From NCBI RefSeq assembly GCF_001591505.1, contig NZ_BCVA01000027.1:16001-80000 (forward strand): 64,000 nucleotides of DNA, given 5' to 3'. How positions within the stretch are numbered: the first letter of the stretch is position 1; every line of letters begins with the position of its first letter. The notes beneath the pieces were generated by a model that saw only the letters and a program-made list of their open reading frames with translations, did no database searches and was not told the origin of the DNA. The stretch comes from Neobacillus niacini NBRC 15566 (GTDB lineage: Bacteria > Bacillota > Bacilli > Bacillales > Cytobacillaceae). The position numbers and the translations under genes were made by a program. Shown here piece after piece: positions 17,388 through 25,592 of this stretch.

Positions 17388-17783
17388 AATAAAACCCCTA
17401 TTCTTTTAATACCCTGTTCCTTGAATAAAGGTACCTCCGCATATTGTACTGTGATCGCTGTTCCTTTAAGGAAAATACTGCCGGGTATTAATTTATTAAT
17501 ATTTTTAGAAAGTTGCTTCACTACTATCATAATCCTAATTCCTTTGAGCACCTATTGGGACAATATTTAGTTACTTTTAGACTGTTACTCTTTTCCAGAC
17601 CTTGATGTAGAGGGTGATTTATGCGATTAGTTTCAGGCCTAAAGGATGAAAAATCAGATGAAAAGTTGGGAAAACTTTCACAATTCACATAAAACTATCT
17701 GTCTCACAAATAAAGGAAGCCAGTTGCGTTCAACGAACTTCTTTCTCTAAATTAAGTTATTGAAAGTTTACTGTTTACGCAAA
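17388..17783. other. Interval upstream of the zinc-ribbon gene
   Basis: Contains a 54-codon minus-strand open stretch (17390-17551, reading KGTAITVQYAEVPLFKEQGI) with a weak GGAATTAGG site; its frame runs on into the zinc-ribbon gene in another phase. It may be a decayed gene or chance. Nothing else recognised. Confidence 0.3.
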
Positions 17784-17815
17784 AATGGCCTGAGGGAAAG
17801 TACCCCCAAGCCATT
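17784..17815 (-). terminator. Terminator of the CAP-domain gene
   Basis: Imperfect inverted repeat AATGGCTTGGGGG / CCCTCAGGCCATT, followed on the minus strand by five T. Confidence 0.7.
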
Positions 17816-17844
17816 CAAATTATAAAAATTTCTGATTAGTCGAC

Positions 17845-18555
17845 TTATCTGCCAATAAACTCCTGCGTCCAATAATTACCTTGTGAGACGTAGCCAACAC
17901 CAATATAGTTGAAGTTCGGGCTAAGAATGTTCTTGCGGTGACCCTCACTATTCATCCATCCTTTGACTACTTCCTCTGGAGTTCGCTGTCCCATAGCAAT
18001 ATTCTCACCGGCGTAACGATACGAAATTCCATACTGTTTCATCATGTCAAAAGGAGAACCGTATGTTGGGCTTGTATGGCTAAAGTAGCCATTTGCAGAC
18101 ATATCTCTAGATTTTTCACGTGCCATTTTGCTAAGTGTTACATCAACTTTAAGCGCAGCTAAACCATTTTTGGCACGCTCTTGATTGGTTAGGTCCACCA
18201 CCTTTTGTTCATAAGCACTTAAAGCACTTGTGGTTTGTGTTGTTGTGGCGGGTTGTGTTTCTGTCACAGGCTGTTGCTGCTCTGGTTGTGGAGCTGTTGT
18301 CTGAACAGGCTGCTTTATTGGTGCTGGTTGTTGTGGTTGTGTCTGGACTTGCTGCTTTTCGGGCATTGTGATACCAAAACTAGCAAGATATTTTTCTATT
18401 ATGCTATTAATCTCATTTATATTTGTTCCTTGGTACACATAGACCTTTTCCTGCACTACAGGTGTATTCGTAGCAGCTTCTGCTTTATTTAATGTTGGAT
18501 TGGCCATCACAACTGCAGCAGCAGCCGCCATCGTTAAAAGGACCTTTTTATTCAT
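17845..18555 (-). CDS. Secreted CAP-domain protein (YkwD/SafA-associated type)
   Basis: 236 residues. Signal peptide (MNKKVLLTMAAAAAVVMANP, cleavage near NKAEA), a short conserved segment, a Gln/Pro/Thr-rich linker (about 65-108) and a C-terminal CAP/SCP domain (about 112-236). CAP motifs: VVDLTNQERAKNGLAALKVD, SRDMSANGYFSHTSPTYGSPFDMM, YAGENIAMGQRTPEEVVKGWMNSEGHRKNILS and the terminal GYWTQEF-like YWTQEFIGR. Resembles B. subtilis YkwD, an extracellular protein expressed in growth or sporulation; biochemical role unknown. TAGGAGG precedes the ATG. A probable -10 TATGAT is seen about 85 bases upstream. Confidence 0.88.
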   Translation of the reverse strand: MNKKVLLTMAAAAAVVMANPTLNKAEAATNTPVVQEKVYVYQGTNINEINSIIEKYLASFGITMPEKQQVQTQPQQPAPIKQPVQTTAPQPEQQQPVTETQPATTTQTTSALSAYEQKVVDLTNQERAKNGLAALKVDVTLSKMAREKSRDMSANGYFSHTSPTYGSPFDMMKQYGISYRYAGENIAMGQRTPEEVVKGWMNSEGHRKNILSPNFNYIGVGYVSQGNYWTQEFIGR

Positions 18556-18946
18556 ATCAAAACCTCCTAAGATTATTTTCCATTTTTCACAGGTTCATCG
18601 TATCATACAATTTTTGTAATATTTCAGGAAGGATTTTACAAGCATAAACTCTAATAATATCTTATTGATACCCTTTTATGCTTTTTATACTAGCAGTACA
18701 AGCTTTTAAAGATACTTATTAACCACCTTTAAAATTTCCACTTTTAGGAGTTATCACCAATAATTGATATAAAAAAGAAGATTGACAATGTTTTAATAGC
18801 TGAGGATTTTTAACAAATATTGCAATAAGTTATCATTACTAACGAATTTATTAAAAGGTGATCAGACGACATCTGTTAAAATAGAGCAGAAAATGACAGG
18901 TTTTTGAATTCTGCAGTTGTTACTATTTACATAAGGAGTGAGACAT
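18556..18946. other. Divergent promoter region (CAP gene / AraC gene)
   Basis: AT-rich, non-coding. On the minus strand TATGAT at about 18600 could be the -10 of the CAP gene, with only a weak -35. No operator-like palindrome stood out. Confidence 0.35.
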
Positions 18947-19807
18947 ATGGGTTGGGTAGAATCATTACAGAACGCAATAGATTATATGGAGAATCATTTA
19001 CTTGATGATATTACAATCGAAAGGATAGCAAAGCAAGCGAATGTGTCAGAGTTCCACTTTCAGCGTATTTTTTCAGTATTAACAGACATCACAGTCGGTG
19101 AATATCTTCGTCGCAGGCGTCTAACACTGGCAGCACAAGAGCTTTCTTCGACTGAAAGCAAAATTATTGATGTCGCCCTAAAATATGGCTACGACACTCC
19201 TGAATCTTTTTCAAAAGCTTTCCGCAAGCAGCATGGTATCACACCCAGTCAAGCACGTAATTTTACAGGAAAGCTGAAATCTTATAACCGCCTGACCATT
19301 CAGGTGAATTTGAAAGGAGCAGAACCAATGAATTACAAAATTGTAGAAAAAGAGCGTTTTAAGGTTGTCGGTGTAAAGCGGGAGTTTTCCTGTGAGAATG
19401 GAGAGAACTTAGCGGGGATTCCTAAAATGTGGGATGATGTCCATGTTGATGGTACTAACGACTTATTGTTTGATTTGAATAATGGTCAGATTGAAGGTGT
19501 CCTTGGGGTATGTGTCGATAAACGAAATTCTGGCTCTCCATTAATGGATTATTGGATTGGTACTGACCATACAGGTGAGACGCCTGAGGGTCTTATGGAA
19601 CTTGAGATACCCGCTTCTAAGTGGGGAGTATTTGAAGTCCACGGCCCTATGCCGGATGCTATGCAAAATACTTGGAAACAAATCATCTCGGAATGGTTTC
19701 CATCCAGTCATTATCAGCATGCAGGGACACCAGATTTGGAGGTTTATTCCAATGGAAATCCTTCAAGCCCTGATTATTATTCAGAAATTTGGATTCCGTT
19801 GAAATAA
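18947..19807 (+). CDS. AraC-family regulator with GyrI-like effector-binding domain
   Basis: 286 residues. The N-terminal ~100 form the AraC DNA-binding domain (ITIERIAKQANVSEFHFQRIFSVL; IDVALKYGYDTPESFSKAFRKQHGITPSQAR). Residues from about 125 form a GyrI/BmrR-like effector domain (MNYKIVEKERFKVVGVKREF ... GVFEVHGPMPDAMQNTWKQIISEWFPSSHYQ ... YYSEIWIPLK), the fold that binds amphipathic drugs. Layout matches Rob-like regulators. The ATG at 18947 follows GGAGTGAGACAT; the upstream GTG overlaps that ribosome site. A homologue sits at 62875-63762. Target genes not evident; a MarR pseudogene lies downstream. Confidence 0.9.
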   Translation: MGWVESLQNAIDYMENHLLDDITIERIAKQANVSEFHFQRIFSVLTDITVGEYLRRRRLTLAAQELSSTESKIIDVALKYGYDTPESFSKAFRKQHGITPSQARNFTGKLKSYNRLTIQVNLKGAEPMNYKIVEKERFKVVGVKREFSCENGENLAGIPKMWDDVHVDGTNDLLFDLNNGQIEGVLGVCVDKRNSGSPLMDYWIGTDHTGETPEGLMELEIPASKWGVFEVHGPMPDAMQNTWKQIISEWFPSSHYQHAGTPDLEVYSNGNPSSPDYYSEIWIPLK

Positions 19808-19903
19808 AAGCACTCAATTTCACCGTAATAAGGGCATCCCTTCTTAAAGGGAACATTCGCATAAGAACGTAATGGAGCAGCAAAAGCAGTCCAACACTAA
19901 ACG

Positions 19904-19929
19904 TAAAGCCGCCATTCGTGGCAGCTTTA
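19904..19929. repeat. Strong hairpin with TTCG loop
   Basis: TAAAGCCGCCA-TTCG-TGGCAGCTTTA: near-perfect 11-base stem. No T run on either side, so not a typical terminator; it lies between the AraC gene and the MarR remnant. Confidence 0.6.
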
Positions 19930-19954
19930 CAATCTATTAATCCACTACCTCTGA

Positions 19955-20222
19955 ATGGAATCTTCAAACGTTTATACTAAACAAAATATAACAGGTATGA
20001 TCAATCGCCTGCACCAGGCAAATTTAGTTGCTTTATTTGCTGATCCTGTAGATAAAAGACGTACACGTGTAAGGGTGACCAAAGAAGGACATCAAATTTA
20101 TCAGCAATTAAGTTCCTCACGAAATGAATTTAAAAGCACATTATAATATTTACATTGACCAAGAAATATTGATATTAAGTCATTTACTAAGTTGGCTCGT
20201 GGAGCACTTAAAAGAAGGCTAA
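19955..20222 (+). pseudogene. Decayed MarR-family regulator (5' truncated, frameshifted)
   Basis: The frame from 19955 gives SSNVYTKQNITGMINRLHQA then NLVALFADPVDKRRTRVRVTKEG, the recognition helix and beta-wing of MarR proteins. It ends early at 20146; a +1 frame continues with ILILSHLLSWLVEHLKEG, the usual MarR C-terminal helix, to the stop at 20222. The N-terminal dimerisation helices are absent upstream. So the gene lost its 5' part and acquired a frameshift. Confidence 0.8.
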
Positions 20223-20261
20223 TTTTTCATTTTAGTGTAAGCTCGTATATAATCGCTTTTT

Positions 20262-20308
20262 ACAAAAAAAATGAGTGACAAATTTATATACAATCTGACA
20301 CTCATTTA
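20262..20308 (-). terminator. Terminator of the sigma/PadR/RodA-like operon
   Basis: Long stem AAATGAGTGTCA / TGTCACTCATTT on the minus strand, followed by eight T, 40 bases after the operon's last stop codon. Confidence 0.85.
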
Positions 20309-20347
20309 AGTTATATTTATAATTTTTCATAAAGGAATCCGCTTTTA

Positions 20348-21619
20348 TTAGCTCTTCCATACCAAATCTTTCCGGCGGTAAACACTTAACACTGCCCCAA
20401 TTAATATCGCATTAAGCAATGTTGGCATTAAACCGTAACTAATGAACGGCAATGACATGGAAGTCATAGGAAATAATCCCAGTGTCATACCAATATTACT
20501 AACTAGCTGGATACCGTAAAGGGCAACCCCGCCGATAAGAAGCAGTTGTCCATAAGAATCTTTAATTTTTGGTTGGATTACAATCATTCTAGCCGCAAAC
20601 AGCAGGAGAATCATGACAAGCAATACGCCAAAAATCCAGCCATAGTAGTAGGTAAAGCTGACAAATACAAAATTCGTATGTGCCTCTGGTATGAACTCTC
20701 TTGCACCAGACTGTCCAAACCAACCAGCTTTTGACATGATCTCCTTTATTTGAAGTATGATGAACCCTTCCGTGTCGGCATACTTCTCTGGATTAACAAA
20801 CGCCAGCAGTCTTACAATCTGGTAAGGCTTAATAAATGGCCAAACCAATAAGGCCGTCAACAAAATGGTTCCAAGTGTACCAGCAGAGATCATCCACTTA
20901 ACCCTTTTACTGAATTTGCTCCACCAAAGCATCACGAATACCATCATAGAATATAGGTAGATGGTGGAAAAACTCGGTAAGGCCAGAAAGAGCAGGATGG
21001 GGCTAAGAAACAATAATAGAAATTGCCAAACTCTTACTTTTCCATTATTGAAAAATGAAGCCCAAGCTAGATAGAAGAACGGCAATGCCATTAGACTTTC
21101 AATGGTAACCGGTCCAAGTTTTAATAGCTTCAGGCCATTTATCATAGTGTTCGAGAAAAATGCCAAGATGAATAGAAGCAACATTCCGATTGTGTAAAAA
21201 AGCCAGCCGTGCTTCTTCCACTTTCGGTAATCACCCAGCATGACGCCTATTGTTGCAGCGAATCCTATAAAGGCAATGAGAAACTTAGAAATGATAAAGT
21301 AGTAACCGTCTTTCATATAACCGAGAGAGAACATCGGCAGAAAGCTTAATCCCATCGCAGCAGCTAAAAGAAGTAGCAGCCACCAATCCACCTTTGGACG
21401 ATGCAGCTTGTTCATCTGGATTCCTAATTTAGTTGGACTTCCCATCTGTTCTACAGCTTTTTCTTCTGCTTCACTTTCTGATAATCCTTTTTCCACCCAG
21501 TTCCTTTTTGCTTCCTTTAAATGATAATTTAATTCGTTTGCAACATAATTTTTGGCTTCCTTTGACCGGATTTGTTCGGTAACCTGATTTAAGAAAATCT
21601 GTTTAATATTATTTGTCAC
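20348..21619 (-). CDS. RodA/FtsW/SpoVE-family membrane protein with N-terminal HAAS-like domain
   Basis: 423 residues. The first ~70 residues are a soluble helical HAAS-type domain (LNYHLKEAKRNWVEKGLSESEAEEKAVEQMGSP), known from proteins encoded beside PadR regulators. The rest has about ten membrane segments with SEDS features: a loop containing GWFGQSGAREFIPEAHTNFVF and the C-terminal GLFPMTSMSLPFISYG. SEDS proteins polymerise peptidoglycan glycan strands; the Asp usual in that loop is not in its ordinary context, so activity is uncertain. Last gene of an ECF sigma-PadR operon (7-base gap), suggesting a stress-induced envelope role. Confidence 0.8.
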   Translation of the reverse strand: MTNNIKQIFLNQVTEQIRSKEAKNYVANELNYHLKEAKRNWVEKGLSESEAEEKAVEQMGSPTKLGIQMNKLHRPKVDWWLLLLLAAAMGLSFLPMFSLGYMKDGYYFIISKFLIAFIGFAATIGVMLGDYRKWKKHGWLFYTIGMLLLFILAFFSNTMINGLKLLKLGPVTIESLMALPFFYLAWASFFNNGKVRVWQFLLLFLSPILLFLALPSFSTIYLYSMMVFVMLWWSKFSKRVKWMISAGTLGTILLTALLVWPFIKPYQIVRLLAFVNPEKYADTEGFIILQIKEIMSKAGWFGQSGAREFIPEAHTNFVFVSFTYYYGWIFGVLLVMILLLFAARMIVIQPKIKDSYGQLLLIGGVALYGIQLVSNIGMTLGLFPMTSMSLPFISYGLMPTLLNAILIGAVLSVYRRKDLVWKS

Positions 21620-21626
21620 AGAACAC

Positions 21627-22034
21627 TCACCCCTCTAATAGTTCCTTTAAGATCAATCGGTGTTTTGTTCGTTTTTTTTCTGTTTTGTTCAATAATTTCC
21701 TGCCTTTATCCTTTAACCAATAATATTTAGCACCTGCGTCATCCCAATTGGTTTCGATGCAGCCAGACTGCTCTAAACGATGTAACAGGGTATACAAAAA
21801 ACCTTCGTTCTTTTCGAATTTCTGAATTCCCCGTCCCCGAAGCAGCCCTGTTAATTCATGTCCTGTTTTTTCATGAACAAGAAGCTGCATGACTGCCAGC
21901 AGAATTTCCTCATCACTTTCTTGCTGTTGGTTAATTTTTTTGTGCACTGCGTGTTGATGATGGTCAGAAAAATGTAAGTCTGCAAATGTTTTCTTATCCA
22001 TTACTCTCTTAAGGTTTTTTAAACGATCCTCCAC
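21627..22034 (-). CDS. PadR-family transcriptional regulator
   Basis: 135 residues. A winged-helix core (about 40-125) shows EEILLAVMQLLVHEKTGHELTGLLRGRGIQKFEKNEGFLYTLLHRLEQSGCIETNWDD and KYYWLKDKGRKLL, the PadR pattern. The N-terminal ~35 residues are an extra charged stretch with a His-rich bit (HFSDHHQHAVHKK). It sits 2 bases after the sigma factor gene and 7 before the HAAS-RodA-like gene, the usual PadR/HAAS pairing. Probably represses its own operon (inference). Confidence 0.87.
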   Translation of the reverse strand: MEDRLKNLKRVMDKKTFADLHFSDHHQHAVHKKINQQQESDEEILLAVMQLLVHEKTGHELTGLLRGRGIQKFEKNEGFLYTLLHRLEQSGCIETNWDDAGAKYYWLKDKGRKLLNKTEKKRTKHRLILKELLEG

Positions 22035-22036
22035 CG

Positions 22037-22570
22037 TTATTCCTCCAATCGTTCTTTTAGAAGCTCTTTAGCCCGTCGTAATCTTGTTTTAACCGTATTA
22101 ACACCTGTTTCGGTTACTGCAGCAATTTCCTTGATTGGCAGTTCTTCATAATAGAAGAGGTAGATTACCTCCCGATATTTAATCGGAAGTTTCATTATGG
22201 CAGAGATTAATTCATCATCCTCTTCCCTTTGAATCACAGTCTGCTCTACTAGTTCCTTTTTCGTACCGTTAATCGGCAATTCCTCGCCTGCTATGACCAC
22301 GTTCTTTTGGTACCAACTTCTATGGAAATCTTTACAATGATTAATGGCAATCCGCCACAACCATGTTCTCAATTTTGCTTTCCCGCTATATGTATGGAGA
22401 TTTTTATAGCATTTAACAAAGATATCCTGAGTCAGATCCTCTGCAATTGCTTTATTATTTACATAGGAATACGCCAGCTGAAGAATCTCTTGTCCATACT
22501 GATTCATGATCTCATCAATGATGAGTTCTTTATCTTCTATGGCTGTTCCATCGATTATCATTTCTTCCAC
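22037..22570 (-). CDS. ECF-type RNA polymerase sigma factor
   Basis: About 177 residues. Region 2 (QEILQLAYSYVNNKAIAEDLTQDIFVKCYKNLHTYSGKAKLRTWLWRIAINHCKDFHR) and region 4 (AIMKLPIKYREVIYLFYYEELPIKEIAAVTETGVNTVKTRLRRAKELL) are complete. The GTG at 22570 is preferred: AAGGGG lies 8 bases upstream. First gene of a three-gene operon with PadR and RodA-like proteins. No dedicated anti-sigma factor is adjacent, unless the HAAS-bearing membrane protein plays that role (inference). A matching ECF-type promoter lies just upstream, suggesting autoregulation. Confidence 0.9.
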   Translation of the reverse strand: MEEMIIDGTAIEDKELIIDEIMNQYGQEILQLAYSYVNNKAIAEDLTQDIFVKCYKNLHTYSGKAKLRTWLWRIAINHCKDFHRSWYQKNVVIAGEELPINGTKKELVEQTVIQREEDDELISAIMKLPIKYREVIYLFYYEELPIKEIAAVTETGVNTVKTRLRRAKELLKERLEE

Positions 22571-22594
22571 TACTTTCACCCCTTCCTATACTTA

Positions 22595-22622
22595 GACGAC
22601 GTAACCGTTTAGGAAGTTTTTG
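22595..22622 (-). promoter_or_regulatory. Candidate ECF-sigma promoter (autoregulatory)
   Basis: Minus strand: -35 AAAAAC (22616-22621), 17-base spacer, -10 CGTC (22595-22598) followed by TAA. Matches the AAC/CGTC pattern of Bacillus SigM/SigW/SigX promoters, 25 bases upstream of the sigma gene start. Confidence 0.55.
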
Positions 22623-22630
22623 AAATTTTT

Positions 22631-22679
22631 TCAAAAAAAAAGAAGCCTAGAATAAGTTAACCTTATCCTAAAGCTTCTA
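22631..22679 (-). terminator. Terminator between the MFS gene and the sigma operon
   Basis: Long stem on the minus strand (GAAGC, TAGGATAAG, loop TTAA, CTTATTCTA, GCTTC) with nine following T. It insulates the sigma operon from upstream read-through. Confidence 0.88.
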
Positions 22680-22844
22680 TAGTATCCATTATTATGATGG
22701 ATGGTATTTTTTACGATTTTTTTTGGGCTTTCCTTACGTAACAAAACCATGTCATAAGGTAACACATTTAAAATAAATTGGAGTTATCACCAATTAATTT
22801 GGATTCTAACCAATCCATAAAACGAAAATAAGTAACTTAAATCA

Positions 22845-24041
22845 CTAGCTCGCCTGCAGGATATTGTTTTCTGTATGTTTCTTTTTTCCATGAAGTATAT
22901 AGTACAAAAAGATGCTCGCAAATACCACCGCTGCTAAGGTTAAATACAAGCCGCGAAAACTAGTGATAGGAATGATAAATCCTAATAAAAAAGGGCCAAC
23001 GCCTACTCCTAAATCCAAAAACACAAAAAAGGTTGAGGTAGCAAGCCCCACTCGGTGCCGTGGTGATTCCTTTATGGCAATAGCTTGACAGCAAGAATTC
23101 ATGGTTCCATACCCAAGACCAATTAGCGCTCCTGCTAAAAGGAGAATGAATCCATGGTTGGCTTGACTAAGAGTGACTAATCCGATCACAAATAATAGGA
23201 ATGCAGGATATATCACAATGTTATCCCCTTTTTTATCTAAAAGCCGTCCGGTAAATGGTCTTGAAATCAGGATGAAGACAGCATAGATGAGAAAGAAGAA
23301 ACTTGCGACCTCCATTAAATTTATTTCTTTAGCGTAGGAAGTCATAAACGAGAGTATGCCTGAGTATGCAAAACCCATAATTGCAATTATGATTGCGATA
23401 GGAACAGCCTTTATTTCGAAAAAATCTTTCAACTTAAAGCCTTTCATCGCCTCAATCTGTTCTTTTGTGATATGTCCTTCAGGAATATGCACAAATAATA
23501 GGATAATCGTACTTATGAGGGAGAAAAGTGTACAAACTGCAAATATGATCGTAAAACTTCCTTGTTGGCTGATAAAAAGACCTAGGAAGGGGCCAACTGC
23601 CATTGCAAGGGTTATACTTAATGAAAAATAGCTTATTCCTTCTCCTCGACGTTCACTTGGAATAATATCTGTAATAACTGTTGATATGACTGTGGTAAAC
23701 AACCCAAATGCTGCTCCATGAATAAAACGAATTAATAATAATACGTTCATGTTTCCTACAAAAAAATAGAACAACATCATAATCAAAAATAAAAATAATC
23801 CGCCATAAAGCATCTTTTTACGCCCAATGACTTCAATATATTTTCCAGCAAAAATACGTGAAACTAGTGCACCTACTACAAAGATACTAGACGCAAAACC
23901 CGCCATGCTTTGTGAAGCGTTAAATTCTTCAATTGCATAAACGGTTAAAGTTGTAATTAATAAATAAAAGGTCAAACTCCCAAAAAATGTGGATAGCGAC
24001 ATGATAATAAAATCTTTTGTCCATAATTTCGATGTATTCAT
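22845..24041 (-). CDS. MFS transporter (drug efflux-like)
   Basis: About 398 residues with twelve hydrophobic segments. Typical MFS motifs: motif A-like GKYIEVIGRKKMLYGG after segment 2, RFIHGAAFGLFTTVISTVITDIIPSERRGEGISYFS around segments 4-5, and RPFTGRLLDKKGDN in the second half. This resembles Bacillus YwfA/YfhI-like efflux proteins; substrate unknown. The ATG at 24041 follows AGGGGGCATAGAG; the longer frame to 24068 lacks a ribosome site. Its own terminator lies at 22631-22679. Confidence 0.85.
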   Translation of the reverse strand: MNTSKLWTKDFIIMSLSTFFGSLTFYLLITTLTVYAIEEFNASQSMAGFASSIFVVGALVSRIFAGKYIEVIGRKKMLYGGLFLFLIMMLFYFFVGNMNVLLLIRFIHGAAFGLFTTVISTVITDIIPSERRGEGISYFSLSITLAMAVGPFLGLFISQQGSFTIIFAVCTLFSLISTIILLFVHIPEGHITKEQIEAMKGFKLKDFFEIKAVPIAIIIAIMGFAYSGILSFMTSYAKEINLMEVASFFFLIYAVFILISRPFTGRLLDKKGDNIVIYPAFLLFVIGLVTLSQANHGFILLLAGALIGLGYGTMNSCCQAIAIKESPRHRVGLATSTFFVFLDLGVGVGPFLLGFIIPITSFRGLYLTLAAVVFASIFLYYILHGKKKHTENNILQAS

Positions 24042-24114
24042 CTCTATGCCCCCTATTTCGTCCCTCATATGGTATCACTTATCAAATTTCCCCTATGACC
24101 CAGTTGGTTCTTGA

Positions 24115-24231
24115 ACCGGTTACTCCCTTGCTTGGGCACTGGCTGCCGACTCCAGCCACTATCGTTTCTATAAGAGGTTGATGGACGTGCTGCGGGGCGT
24201 CAAAGTTCCATTGATTTGTTCTTTCCCCTAA
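24115..24231 (+). other. GC-richer open stretch of unknown origin
   Basis: Between the MFS and VOC genes the plus strand is open for 38 codons, reading LAWALAADSSHYRFYKRLMD and on to a TAA that abuts the VOC gene end. Base composition is clearly richer in G and C than the flanks. No start codon or ribosome site. It looks like a gene fragment, possibly of a mobile element, but I do not recognise it. Confidence 0.35.
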
Positions 24232-24232
24232 C

Positions 24233-24625
24233 TTAACTTTTCATATGTAGGGATTCAGGATTCATTTCCATAAACTCCAGCCAATTTCCATCTGGGTCTA
24301 GTACCCAGAATTGGTGGTTCAAAGCCCTGCCTTGCGAAATTTCATCTTCTAAAGCAACTCCCCTTTTTTTCAATTGATCCGCTGTTTCATAAATATCATC
24401 GACCTCGAAACAAATATGGTCTGCTCTGTTCTTTACTCCCTCGGTACCTCCGTAAAATAATTCAATGAAACACCCATCAGCCACTTTTACATAGACAATC
24501 CACGGTTCACCATTTGGATGATTTAATTCAAACGCTTTCATAAAACCAAGCTTATTACAATAAAAATCCAATGAGCGTTCCATATCTACTACATGAAATC
24601 CTTTGTGATTAATCCCTTTAATCAT
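24233..24625 (-). CDS. VOC-family (glyoxalase-like) protein
   Basis: 130 residues with two beta-alpha-beta-beta-beta modules. GINHKGFHVVDMERSLDFYCNKLGF carries the first metal-ligand His; FIELFYGG the Glu; ADHICFEVDDIYETADQLKKRG the second His; and WVLDPDGNWLEFMEM the last Glu. So a metal site of lactoylglutathione-lyase or dioxygenase type is intact. Substrate cannot be assigned. GGTGG precedes the ATG. Followed by an independent antibiotic-monooxygenase-like gene upstream on the same strand. Confidence 0.85.
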   Translation of the reverse strand: MIKGINHKGFHVVDMERSLDFYCNKLGFMKAFELNHPNGEPWIVYVKVADGCFIELFYGGTEGVKNRADHICFEVDDIYETADQLKKRGVALEDEISQGRALNHQFWVLDPDGNWLEFMEMNPESLHMKS

Positions 24626-24707
24626 CGTTTATCCCACCATTTGTTTTATTTTTTTTTACTTAATGAGCCTCTGACTTTTCTTATTAAGACTAATAAATTG
24701 GACTTCA

Positions 24708-24995
24708 TTATTTCACTTCTTTATAATGGTTTATTTCTGTGCTTTCTCTCAATTTCCTCAGTTCTGGAACAAATTTCATGATATGTTCACTTTTATTGTG
24801 AAGGTTGATAACCTCTTCATTTTCCCATTCTTCAATCGTTGTAAGGATGGATGGATCATTGATATCTTCATGAAGAGTATACATAATACAACCTTTTTCT
24901 TTTCTGGTTTCGGTCACAACTTTACGAGCAAGAATTAAATATTCTTCAACATTTACCCCTGATTTAAGTTTTGCCTTACAAACTACTCGAATCAT
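24708..24995 (-). CDS. ABM-family quinol monooxygenase-like protein (YgiN type)
   Basis: 95 residues, a single dimeric alpha/beta barrel (ABM) domain: MIRVVCKAKLKSGVNVEEYL, TRKEKGCIMYTLHEDINDPS, TIEEWENEEVINLHNKSEH. The length is standard. Members oxidise or reduce quinols, cleave haem or are of unknown function; no cofactor-binding residue is diagnostic. AAGGAGC lies upstream of the ATG. 82 bases separate it from the VOC gene, so they could share a transcript. Confidence 0.83.
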   Translation of the reverse strand: MIRVVCKAKLKSGVNVEEYLILARKVVTETRKEKGCIMYTLHEDINDPSILTTIEEWENEEVINLHNKSEHIMKFVPELRKLRESTEINHYKEVK

Positions 24996-25318
24996 TTTTT
25001 AGCTCCTTGTTTTCGTATGGATTGTTGTTATTGCACCATAGTCTATGCCCATATTACTTAAAATGTCGGCACATCTTTATCTGTTATTATCTAATTTCTG
25101 GTATATTCATATTTTTTAATATCAAAAGAACCATTAACCGCATTATGATACATGTGTATCACAATAAGATTAACTCAAGTTTACAGATGTTTAATTACCC
25201 TGTCAATCTATTGGTTTTCATCAATATTATTAACCCATTATTATCCCCTAACATATTACCCTATCTGTACTTCATATCTTATAAATGGAACAAAACCATT
25301 TATAAAGGAGGCATTAGT
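24996..25318. other. AT-rich interval before a small-peptide gene
   Basis: No gene recognised. A plus-strand frame is open through this stretch into the peptide gene at 25319, but it has low-complexity AT-driven composition and no ribosome site. Any promoter for the peptide gene should lie near 25240-25290; no clear -35/-10 pair could be fixed. Confidence 0.35.
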
Positions 25319-25441
25319 ATGATGGTGAAGTTGATTTCGGTCAAATGGTATGCCTCCACTTTACCCAAATCAATGTTCACCCATGGATTCGGGCAAGTAA
25401 ACCGCAAATCAACAATCAAGGTTAACAAAGCCTTCTGTTAG
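25319..25441 (+). CDS. Orphan small protein (40 aa), unknown function
   Basis: A 40-residue basic peptide starting MMVKLISVKWYASTLPKSMF and ending VNKAFC. It has a near-ideal AAAGGAGG seven bases from the first of two adjacent ATG codons, and a strong terminator 40 bases after its stop, so it looks like a complete transcription unit. It has no membrane segment and no domain I recognise; a single Cys is the final residue. It could be a secreted signal, a regulator, or a leader. Its reality rests on translation signals, not homology. Confidence 0.5.
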   Translation: MMVKLISVKWYASTLPKSMFTHGFGQVNRKSTIKVNKAFC

Positions 25442-25481
25442 TAAATTATAAAGTTGAAAAAGTTTAAACTTTACAATTAGC

Positions 25482-25537
25482 AAAAAAACCTCGGCAACTG
25501 GGCTGATTGTCCACAACCCCAGTTGCCGAGATTTTTT
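25482..25537. terminator. Strong bidirectional terminator
   Basis: Stem CTCGGCAACTGGG / CCCAGTTGCCGAG, 15-base loop, with seven A on the left and six T on the right. Serves both the small-peptide gene (+) and the IMPase gene (-). Confidence 0.92.
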
Positions 25538-25592
25538 AGTTAATTTTATAGCATACAATGGTAGTAATTATACCCCTATACAAATCTCCTGC

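Noticed and set aside
17303..17551. 82-codon minus-strand frame
   Set aside because: Overlaps the better-supported zinc-ribbon gene in another phase; its upstream half might be a decayed gene but evidence is thin.
24971..25318. Upstream extension of the 40-aa peptide frame (156 codons in all)
   Set aside because: Begins inside the antisense of the ABM gene, low-complexity, no ribosome site; the strong site is at 25319.
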